NCBI RefSeq assembly: GCF_030546755.1
Contig: NZ_JAUOPE010000018.1
Coordinates: forward strand, 1 to 64,000
Direction: 5' to 3'
DNA length: 64,000 nucleotides
DNA from: Colwellia sp. 1_MG-2023
GTDB lineage: Bacteria > Pseudomonadota > Gammaproteobacteria > Enterobacterales > Alteromonadaceae
Shown: positions 57,286 to 64,000 of the stretch, in pieces
Layout of the letters: each line of letters starts with the position of its first letter
How positions within the stretch are numbered: the stretch's first letter is position 1
Made by a program: the position numbers and the translations under genes
Notes under the pieces: generated by a model
Database searches by the model: none
The model's input: the letters and a program-made list of their open reading frames with translations, nothing else
What the model was told of the DNA's origin: nothing

Positions 57286-59817
57286 ATGACGAAATATGTA
57301 TTCTTAGATACGGAAACAACCGGGTTAGATCCCCATAAAGGCAACCATCGAATTATCGATGTAGCGTGCATAGAATATGAAAACTCTGCCCCAACAGGGA
57401 ATGTATTTAAACTCAATATTAATCCTGAAGGCAAAAAGTCTAACAAGGGGGCTTTTCTAGTTCACGGAATCTTAGATGAAGAATTAGTCGGCTTACCTAC
57501 TTTTAAAGATATCCATGAACAATTCATATCTTTCATCAAAGATTGTCATCTTGTTATCTTCAACGCGGCCTTTGACTTAAAATTTTTAAATGCTGAGCTA
57601 AACCGTCTTAATTTCCCATCTACTGTATCTGATATTTGTGCTGAAGTGACTTGTGCGATGGAACTTGCTAAGTCAAAGTTTGGCGTTAGAAAGATTAGCC
57701 AAGATGCGGCCTGTCTTCGATATGGCATTGATATTTCTGCTCGTACTACTCATAGTGCTGAATTAGACGCTTCCCTTTGCGCTCAACTGTTTTTTAAACT
57801 CCTTGATGATACAGTGGAGCCGTTAAAGTCAACACCGCAACAGAACCAGCATACACCTACCAAAGCGATATCCATACCTAGATCTTATAAAAACAAAGAG
57901 ACAGGTTTATATACTCAGCTTAATTTTTGTAAAAATCCAGAGTGTAATAATTTCGGTGTTGTTGCTAAGAATGCGACTTACAAAGTTAATGGTGAACTCA
58001 ACCGAGGTTTAGGTAATGAATACAAACTAACGTGGAGTGATGATAAGTCTGAGCGAATGCTTACCTGTAAGCTTTGTGGTCACAGTACAACCATGATTCA
58101 CAACCGTTGCTTTGAGCTTGAGGTTAATCGCCTATCAACCGTATACCAACATGTAGAGCCGACTTGTCCTAATAAAGCCATTCCAGCAGACCCTAAAAGC
58201 TTTAGATATTATTACATCCCTCACTCACCTGAACAAAGACGAGGAACAAAAGTTCAAAAGCCCAGATGTAAAAATAGCAATAAAGGCATTTATTCTCATC
58301 CTGAGTTGTATAAATTGGATGGCAAAACACAGCCTAACAAATACATTGGACACACGGTGATAAAACCACTAAAAAAAGGTGGTAAGCCTGTAAAGCAAAT
58401 GGTTGTTGAAGAAAGACTGGCCTCACAAAATATTACCTGCCTCGCGTGTGGCTCAAAGTTTGCAGTTAAACAAAACCCGGCAAATAGACATTATCGAGAT
58501 TTAGAGAACGTCACACTGTTTAAAGATTTGATGAACAAAGACATCATTAATCGCATGATGGATAAACACAATCTTGGTGCAAAAGTCATCTATGACAAAA
58601 TAAACTTTTTCTATGAACAAGCATTAGCCTTTGACCATTATCACTCAGAGCTACTAGAACACGCAGTTGCCAGAAGAGAGCTTAACTTAAGTACGGATAG
58701 ACAGTTTTATTTAAGCAACTGGGGCGACCATGATATGCCCAAGCCAACGCCCATAGTAAATACCTCTAGCGTAGATAATGAGTCTGGCTTTGTTTTTGTC
58801 TCTAACGTCAACTTCGATTTCATCAGTGATTTCAAAGAAATCAATAAAGAGCATCGAGAAAAGAAAGAGCAGGAAAAATTCCCTTACTACAGACGCTATG
58901 CGCAATATGTACTAAGTAATGACGAAGTGAACGTACAAGCACCAGAAGCAGAGCGAACTGTTGAACTCCAAATGCCACCAAAGGGTTTGCTGGTCCAACA
59001 AACGTATAGTGTGCTGGCCCATTTTGCACTTCTGAAAGAAAAGTTAAAGTACTGCCCTCGTATTCGCTTATATGCGGATAACGATTCTGGCATCAAGCTA
59101 GCAATCGGAGCAATATTTCCTGATTGGATAGCAAATGAAACGCTGTATGCGTTTCAAATTTCCGCTGATAAAGCGGGTAGCGCTCAATACCTTGATGAAA
59201 CAACAACTGAACATTTAAATAAAGTCGAAGCAGAGCTAATTAAAGAGTACCCAGATATCAGCAAAGCTGAGATTAAAGCGCGATTATGGCAAGAGCAATT
59301 GGCAAATCGAATGCGAGTGGGAAATGCAAAATCAGAATGGATCATTAGTCCCAATAAAGAGTCACGCTTAGGAATGTTGCTTCCTCTTGGTGATGTAAAA
59401 AATATGAATCAGTACCAAGTGATTAAGTCATTAACGAATGCATCACTTCATGGGGTAGATAACTGGTTTCAAATCTTAAGACGACACGTTAACTTCTTAG
59501 AGCGACCCGTGACCAGCGCTACCAATTCAAAACGCTGGAATGCTTATGCAGGCTACAATCCTGAATGGATGGTAAAACTCATTGAAATCAAGCGCGTCTA
59601 TTTTAATTATTGCATGACTAATGAGCGCACCATTAATAGAAATTTCAAAGGCAATAACAAACCAAAGCCATCTACTCCTGCTATGAGATTAGGCTTAACA
59701 AGAAAGTTATATACCGCTGAAGATTTATTATCATTTAGTCTGGATAAAGTGCGCATTGATGAAGTTTATCGCAACAAGACTGAACACAAACCAAGTTTCA
59801 TGAATAACCGATTTTAG
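57286..59817 (+). CDS. DEDDh exonuclease fused to a transposase-like, zinc-finger body
   Basis: An 843-aa protein from the ATG at 57286. Residues 1-175 form a DnaQ-type 3'-5' exonuclease with all five catalytic positions: D8 and E10 (FLDTETTGL), D97 (FNAAFD), H156 and D161 (HSAELDA). Then come paired cysteines: C215 and C220 (CKNPEC) with C261 and C264 (CKLC), and later C294, C328 and C385-C388 (CLAC), like the zinc ribbons of transposases. A helix-turn-helix-like stretch lies near 410-450. The end has RLYADNDSGIKLAIG, HVNFLERPV and STPAMRLGLTRKLYTAEDLL, which recall DDE transposases. I know no named family with this layout. The body's activity is inference. Confidence 0.7.
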   Translation: MTKYVFLDTETTGLDPHKGNHRIIDVACIEYENSAPTGNVFKLNINPEGKKSNKGAFLVHGILDEELVGLPTFKDIHEQFISFIKDCHLVIFNAAFDLKFLNAELNRLNFPSTVSDICAEVTCAMELAKSKFGVRKISQDAACLRYGIDISARTTHSAELDASLCAQLFFKLLDDTVEPLKSTPQQNQHTPTKAISIPRSYKNKETGLYTQLNFCKNPECNNFGVVAKNATYKVNGELNRGLGNEYKLTWSDDKSERMLTCKLCGHSTTMIHNRCFELEVNRLSTVYQHVEPTCPNKAIPADPKSFRYYYIPHSPEQRRGTKVQKPRCKNSNKGIYSHPELYKLDGKTQPNKYIGHTVIKPLKKGGKPVKQMVVEERLASQNITCLACGSKFAVKQNPANRHYRDLENVTLFKDLMNKDIINRMMDKHNLGAKVIYDKINFFYEQALAFDHYHSELLEHAVARRELNLSTDRQFYLSNWGDHDMPKPTPIVNTSSVDNESGFVFVSNVNFDFISDFKEINKEHREKKEQEKFPYYRRYAQYVLSNDEVNVQAPEAERTVELQMPPKGLLVQQTYSVLAHFALLKEKLKYCPRIRLYADNDSGIKLAIGAIFPDWIANETLYAFQISADKAGSAQYLDETTTEHLNKVEAELIKEYPDISKAEIKARLWQEQLANRMRVGNAKSEWIISPNKESRLGMLLPLGDVKNMNQYQVIKSLTNASLHGVDNWFQILRRHVNFLERPVTSATNSKRWNAYAGYNPEWMVKLIEIKRVYFNYCMTNERTINRNFKGNNKPKPSTPAMRLGLTRKLYTAEDLLSFSLDKVRIDEVYRNKTEHKPSFMNNRF

Positions 59818-59896
59818 TGTCAGGTTATTTTACAAAGGTGCGAGTCTTAAATCATACAAATCTGCTAACCTGCTGTTTTTTTGTAAGTTACCTGAT

Positions 59897-59913
59897 TGGC
59901 ATAGTGCTTGCTT
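59897..59913 (+). promoter_or_regulatory. Sigma-54 promoter of the PEP-CTERM gene
   Basis: TGGCATAGTGCTTGCTT fits TGGCAyr-N4-TTGCw with GG and GC exactly 10 bases apart. It predicts a start near 59923 and a 70-base leader. PEP-CTERM genes in other bacteria are known to use RpoN with the PrsK/PrsR system. Confidence 0.72.
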
Positions 59914-59992
59914 AGTACCCAATAAGTATTTATTTTTAGCTTTATTAAATACCTTCCAACCTCGATGGAAAGGGATTAAAAGGATAACTCAA

Positions 59993-60622
59993 ATGAAGAA
60001 TAAATTTTTAAACGGCTTAGTTGCAAGCTTTGCTTTGGTTGTTAGTGGTGTAGCTAACGCTGGTTTGATCGAGTTTACAGACTTTAGTGACTGGGAGATA
60101 AATAGCGAAAATATCACAACCATAGATTTTAATGGCAGCCAAGGCCAGACTGGTGAAATTTATAGAGGTTCTTCTTTCTTTATTGATGGTGTTACTTTTA
60201 ATGCTGGGGGCATTTATAGTATCTATGATGTAGCTCATGATGCAGCATTTCATGATACTGGATGGCTAGATCTTCAAGCTGGAAATTATATGGCTACATT
60301 TTCACAAGCTATAACGTCATTGAGTTTTGATTTTGGCGACTTTTACAGTAATGCGATGAATTTAACTGTGACTACAAATACAGGCGAAATTATTCAAGGC
60401 AGTTCGTTGGCAAATTCATATGGCTTTATCGGTTTCACCACAGATTCCGCCTTTACATCGGTGTCTTTTCAAACCACAGGTACAACTGGACCTTACTGGG
60501 GATTTGACAATTTATCATATGGTAATGCTAAGTTAAGTGAAGTACCAGAGCCTTCTACACTAGCTGTTTTTGCTTTGGGCTTAATGGGATTAGCTTCTCG
60601 TAAGTTTAAAAAGCAAGCTTAA
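59993..60622 (+). CDS. PEP-CTERM sorting-domain exported protein
   Basis: A 209-aa protein with a signal peptide (ASFALVVSGVANA, cut near residue 23), a beta-rich middle of about 150 residues with few charges, and a C-terminal sorting signal. The signal consists of VPEPSTLAVFALGLMGLASR and KFKKQA: PEP motif, membrane helix and basic end. Exosortase (EpsH type) cuts this signal during export, usually with surface polysaccharide. No exosortase is in the window. The middle domain is not recognised. A terminator follows. Confidence 0.88.
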   Translation: MKNKFLNGLVASFALVVSGVANAGLIEFTDFSDWEINSENITTIDFNGSQGQTGEIYRGSSFFIDGVTFNAGGIYSIYDVAHDAAFHDTGWLDLQAGNYMATFSQAITSLSFDFGDFYSNAMNLTVTTNTGEIIQGSSLANSYGFIGFTTDSAFTSVSFQTTGTTGPYWGFDNLSYGNAKLSEVPEPSTLAVFALGLMGLASRKFKKQA

Positions 60623-60643
60623 TTTACAAGAGTAAACGAGTTG

Positions 60644-60675
60644 AAACACTGATCATAGTGGTCAGTGTTTTTTTG
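60644..60675 (+). terminator. Terminator of the PEP-CTERM gene
   Basis: AAACACTGATC, short loop, GGTCAGTGTTT and more T. Confidence 0.85.
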
Positions 60676-60843
60676 TTTTTAGATTTATGAAATCGGGCAA
60701 ATTACAGTATTGCCTATCTAAATCTTTGTGATTCATTTATTAACTATTTGAAAAACTTAACTAAACGTACATTTCTAGGCTTTTTAAAGGTATTCTGAAA
60801 ATTTACTTTTTATTGAAAAATATAGGAAATTTCTTGAGAAAAC

Positions 60844-60874
60844 AAAAAACCGCTTTGTTATTTCAACAAAACGG
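60844..60874 (-). terminator. Terminator of the S1/P1 nuclease gene
   Basis: On the minus strand CCGTTTTGTT, loop, AACAAAGCGG and six T. It is about 70 bases after the nuclease stop. I see no feature in 60676-60843. Confidence 0.75.
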
Positions 60875-60917
60875 CTCCGAGTTGACTCAATAGCCCGGTG
60901 CTCGTCACTGGTTTTTT
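60874..60917 (-). repeat. 3'-end repeat element, minus-strand copy
   Basis: On the minus strand it reads AAAAACCAGTGACGAGCA, then CCGGGCTATTGAGTCAA and CTCGGAGC, sharing the core of 57061-57101. Like that copy it lies between a gene end and its terminator. Confidence 0.75.
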
Positions 60918-60940
60918 TATATCAGATAAATAGTGAGGGT

Positions 60941-61852
60941 TTACAATAATTGATTTAACTTCGCTGAAAGTCTTACAGCTGCCTGTAATATTCTTTTGTG
61001 TAAAATCGTTTGGTAGTGTTGATGATATGCTGGCGTGATCAAAACCTTTTTATGATCCATTGCTGCACAATTTTGACCTTTGATTTGACAATAATTGAAC
61101 GCGTCATCTCGAATAATCATTAAAGACTCATTCGCCCAGTCAATAGCGTCGCTTTTTTTCCAATGTACTTTTGGAGAAGAATCTAGTTGCTTACTCAGTA
61201 CATTATAAATTTCAGCTTTAAAGGCGAGGTAATTAAATTTATCCAATTGCTTTTCTTTTTTGACAACCGGATACAGTAAGCATTCATCCCAATACCAATG
61301 TAAATTTTCACATTGCCCAACTAATGGTGTTATTTTATTGCGATTACCGCCGTAATCACTTGCGAAACTTACATGTAAGGGTTGATGGATATCACCGATC
61401 CAATGACCTAAAAACATTAATGCTTCAACTTTATCTTGTGAATTTTTTGCATGTTTAAGCTGGTTTTTGTGGTAAGAGATTGCTGAGGTAATGCAATTTT
61501 TTTCACAGGTTTCTTTCGTTATTAAAGTACTGCTTCTTGCAATATTTAGGTAATGCCAAGGTTTATATCTATCATAGGCTTTATCTTTTTTGATGGCATC
61601 AGCCCAAGTACAACTGTCGGCAAATGTTACCTTGTGATCTTTTTTGTTCCGGTTATAGCTATTGATACGATTTTTGTCTTTATTTGAGAGTTGTACTAAT
61701 AAATCATCAATTTTTTGTTGTTGATTGATAGGCAACAAATCATAAGATAATTGACAAACGAGTTGATGGCTGAGTTTTCCTAAAGCGGATGCTGGTGTTG
61801 AAAAGAAGGCAAGTAAGATGATACTTACAATTATTGATAGTCGCGTGGTCAT
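60941..61852 (-). CDS. S1/P1-family nuclease, exported
   Basis: Zinc nuclease that cuts single-stranded DNA and RNA outside the cytosol. The 303-aa protein has a signal peptide ending PASA; cleavage leaves LGKLSHQ. The known metal ligands are all seen: H (KLSHQL), D (FADSCTWAD), H (KPWHYLN), H and D (LGHWIGDIHQPLHVS) and H and D (NLHWYWD). Mature residue 1 is L, where the family usually has W (its backbone binds zinc). Three extra cysteine pairs may form disulphides. It could supply phosphate or nucleosides from DNA. Confidence 0.88.
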   Translation of the reverse strand: MTTRLSIIVSIILLAFFSTPASALGKLSHQLVCQLSYDLLPINQQQKIDDLLVQLSNKDKNRINSYNRNKKDHKVTFADSCTWADAIKKDKAYDRYKPWHYLNIARSSTLITKETCEKNCITSAISYHKNQLKHAKNSQDKVEALMFLGHWIGDIHQPLHVSFASDYGGNRNKITPLVGQCENLHWYWDECLLYPVVKKEKQLDKFNYLAFKAEIYNVLSKQLDSSPKVHWKKSDAIDWANESLMIIRDDAFNYCQIKGQNCAAMDHKKVLITPAYHQHYQTILHKRILQAAVRLSAKLNQLL

Positions 61853-62380
61853 GATAGGTAGTTTTCTTTTTATGCTAAGTCACCCCATGTTATTACACGT
61901 TAGCTAAAATTACACGCCAAAGGCTTTATTCAGATGTGTTCAAATTAACGACTTAACAAACATCCAATCTTGGTAGATTGGCTTACTAATATATAAAAAT
62001 GGGTAGTCATGCATTTATTTTTGAAATTAACTAACGGTAAATTGAAAGCTCAGGTTATTCACTAATCTACCTAATAATGAATAAATATTTACTCGACGAA
62101 AAGCATTAATCGTAGATTTAAGATTAATAGCACAATGAACTGTTAGTAAACCTATTCCAACCTTACAACGTAACCATTAGATAAATAAGAGGTATTTTTG
62201 GTAAGTTATTTTCAGTTCTTTTCTCAATAGTTCATCCATTTAAAGGGAAAATGCATATTTGGATAGTTTTTCCCCTTGATATAGATAACTATCAATAATG
62301 TTGCAAAAGCAATAATTGATGATTAATTGCACAATTGTTATATCTTATTCTTAAATAACTATTCATTAAATGTGAATTTT
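61853..62380. other. Long AT-rich intergenic region
   Basis: No gene, repeat or strong terminator is seen. It must hold the promoter of the S1/P1 nuclease on the minus strand near 61870. Confidence 0.5.
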
Positions 62381-62601
62381 TTGTCAATATAGACTTAAGT
62401 TTTTAACATTGATTGGCTTTATTGCTTATGTCGAAGTTCAATAAAGTTCAATTGGTAATGATCCTGACTGTTATGAACACGTTTTACTCTCTCTGGTAAG
62501 CTGTTTTGTAACAAATGAGGTAGCTTTCTAGTGAAATGATCTGTCAATCTTAATTACTAAGTAAGCGTTTTTTTGGGGTAGCATTTGCTACCCCTTTTTT
62601 T
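62381..62601 (+). ncRNA. Possible small transcript upstream of the histidine kinase
   Basis: TTGTCA (62381-62386), 17 bases and TAACAT (62404-62409) make a plausible promoter. A strong terminator, GGGGTAGCATTTGCTACCCC plus T-run, lies at 62575-62601. There is no gene between except a 23-codon frame (62428-62499, MSKFNKVQLVMILTVMNTFY...) without a good ribosome site. This fits a regulatory RNA of about 185 bases or a short peptide mRNA. No known family is recognised. Confidence 0.4.
62575..62601 (+). terminator. Strong terminator not attached to a known gene
   Basis: GGGGTAGC, loop ATTT, GCTACCCC and TTTTTTT. No coding gene on the plus strand ends in the 1.9 kb upstream of it. Confidence 0.85.
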
Positions 62602-62705
62602 ACGTTAAATTTTATAAAGTCGCTGATAATTATAATAATTGTATACTGGCATCCAGGTAATACTCTGCTAGTATGATATATATTTATATAATTTTATTGC
62701 GATAG

Positions 62706-64000
62706 ATGGATTCTCAGCAGCAGCAAAACCAAAATTTAACATATCAAATGAGGCAAGTTATTTGGGCCTCACAATTAACTCTTTTTATTCTTTCTATTAC
62801 TCGTGTTTACTTTGGTGATCATACTACTGCACTCATCTTAGGTTTAGTTATTGCTTTTCTACAGCTGTTAAATGTTTTACTTAATAGAGGGAAATTACAG
62901 CTAGCGACCAACTTTTTTTGTTTGATGTTGTTTTTTGTCGCTGTTGGTTTTATGTGGGGATTCGAAGGTGCAAGAGACGAAGTAGTGTTTGTCATCCCTT
63001 CAATTATAGCCTTTTCTTTGATTGCGGGTTCTAAAAAAGTCACCTTATTCTTAGTGTTTTCTTTGAGTGTCAGCTTGCTTGCTATCGGGTATTTAACTGA
63101 CATAGGTTTTCGTAACCAAACGAATTCATTAAATAGCTTTCAATCGTCGTTGTTAATTTTAATTTTGATGTTTTTTAGCTTATTTATTTATTGGACCTTA
63201 TTTAATTATTTGTTGAGTGCTCACAAAAAGATTAAACATGCACTCAATACTCAATCAGCTATTTTAAATAACTTAGGGGACTCATTACTTATAACCGATT
63301 CTAATGGCATCATTTTACAAGTGTCACCTAATAGTCATGCATTATTTGGTATTGAAGAAGGTAAATTAGTAGGGGAACAAATTCATTCGATAATCCCTGA
63401 TGTTAGTTTTGCTTACCAAAGCGTTATGGGCGTTGAAAATCTTGAAGGTAAGCATCAACAGTTTAAAGCAAAGAAAGCCGATGGTAGCCAAATTGACATT
63501 CAATTAGTGTTAACAAAAACTCAAATAGACTCAGATGTTACCTTTATTGCTTTAATAAGTGATATTTCTGAAAGTTTACATTTTCAAAATGAATTAAAAT
63601 TCGCTAAAGAAGAAGCAGATAAAGCTAATCAAGCAAAAAGTAACTTTTTGGCAAATATGAGCCATGAAATAAGAACACCAATGAATGGTGTGATGGGATC
63701 TTTGCAAATGTTAGCGCGAGAAAATTTATCTGAAAATGCCAGAGAGTTAGTGAATACTGCCGCCACTTCTTCTTCATCACTTATTACCATCATCAACGAT
63801 ATTCTAGACTTTTCTAAGATAGAAGCAGAAAAGCTTGCTTTAGAAATTATCCCTTTTAACGTGACTAAAATTATTGAGTTATTACTTAATGAAACGAAGG
63901 AACTTGCTCAAACGACAGGAAATATTGTTCGTTTCACAATCGCTGAGGATTACCAAGAAGGTTGGCAAGGCGATCCCGTTCGTATTAAGCAAATCATGCT
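62706..64000 (+). CDS. Sensor histidine kinase, 5' part (cut by window end)
   Basis: The frame is open to the window edge (431 codons). It has about six membrane helices in residues 15-185 (MASE-like), a PAS domain near 195-310 (ILNNLGDSLLITDSNGIILQ), and then the histidine kinase dimerisation domain with H in NMSHEIRTPMNGVMG near 330. The ATPase domain has begun (WQGDPVRIKQIM) before the end. This type is often a hybrid kinase with receiver domains, which cannot be seen here. The start ATG 62706 has a weak ribosome site; ATG 62748 is an alternative. Confidence 0.82.
   Translation, partial: MDSQQQQNQNLTYQMRQVIWASQLTLFILSITRVYFGDHTTALILGLVIAFLQLLNVLLNRGKLQLATNFFCLMLFFVAVGFMWGFEGARDEVVFVIPSIIAFSLIAGSKKVTLFLVFSLSVSLLAIGYLTDIGFRNQTNSLNSFQSSLLILILMFFSLFIYWTLFNYLLSAHKKIKHALNTQSAILNNLGDSLLITDSNGIILQVSPNSHALFGIEEGKLVGEQIHSIIPDVSFAYQSVMGVENLEGKHQQFKAKKADGSQIDIQLVLTKTQIDSDVTFIALISDISESLHFQNELKFAKEEADKANQAKSNFLANMSHEIRTPMNGVMGSLQMLARENLSENARELVNTAATSSSSLITIINDILDFSKIEAEKLALEIIPFNVTKIIELLLNETKELAQTTGNIVRFTIAEDYQEGWQGDPVRIKQIM

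Noticed and set aside
57286-59817. Simple DNA polymerase III epsilon subunit (dnaQ)
   Set aside because: Only the first 175 residues fit. The other 668 residues, with cysteine pairs and a transposase-like end, are absent from DnaQ.
62819-63103. Minus-strand frame inside the histidine kinase
   Set aside because: It is antisense to the membrane part of a gene with clear domains; no ribosome site or family supports it.

Overview
The window looks like a chromosome segment of a marine gammaproteobacterium of the Alteromonadales, closest in style to Colwellia or Thalassotalea. This rests on AT-rich DNA, on the gene families present (a second free-standing EF-G, a type II secretion operon next to hslR/hslO, an Oar-like TonB receptor, DUF3016, DUF3034, DUF3149, PEP-CTERM) and on gene order. 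The genus is an inference; no rRNA or tRNA gene is present to test it.

Layout. (1) 1-2.95 kb: one unrecognised exported protein, then about 1.9 kb of non-coding repeats (a 551-bp element with perfect 20-bp inverted ends, degraded relatives, and a 235-bp direct repeat). (2) 3-8.1 kb: free-standing fusA2 on the minus strand, then an operon of ECF sigma factor, zinc-type anti-sigma factor and a double-PDZ exported protein. (3) 8.3-22.3 kb: the S10, spc and alpha ribosomal protein operons with secY, rpmJ and rpoA. Visible control sites are a structured S10 leader with promoter, a terminator and new promoter between rpsQ and rplN, and an alpha-operon leader before the GTG-started rpsM. (4) 22.4-28.6 kb: prkB, a yhfA-like OsmC gene, a MITE-like element, a small unknown gene, a large TonB-dependent receptor and a DUF3016 gene. 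(5) 28.6-43.2 kb: a TPR-sulfotransferase, hslO, hslR, and divergent from them the complete gspC-N operon for a type II secretion system. (6) 43.4-47.6 kb: a compact operon of cupredoxin-like protein, membrane GGDEF-EAL protein, DUF3034 protein and a lipoprotein truncated haemoglobin, a candidate metal- or gas-linked c-di-GMP module. (7) 47.6-57.1 kb: housekeeping genes that recall the 74-76 min region of E. coli (yrfG, nudE, cysQ, yheU, yheS, yheV, slyX, fkpA) with a YceI protein, a short odd flagellin, a DUF3149 micro-protein, a Sel1-repeat protein and a WD40 lipoprotein. (8) 57.1-60.9 kb: an accessory-looking segment bounded by inverted copies of a roughly 40-bp 3'-end element. It carries a DEDDh exonuclease fused to a transposase-like body, its start region folded into a perfect hairpin, and a PEP-CTERM protein behind a sigma-54 promoter. 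(9) 60.9-64 kb: an S1/P1 nuclease, a long intergenic region with a possible small transcript, and the start of a sensor histidine kinase cut by the window edge.

The strongest leads are the exonuclease-transposase fusion, the cupredoxin/GGDEF-EAL/DUF3034/globin operon, the sigma-54 site before the PEP-CTERM gene, and the nested inverted-repeat elements.
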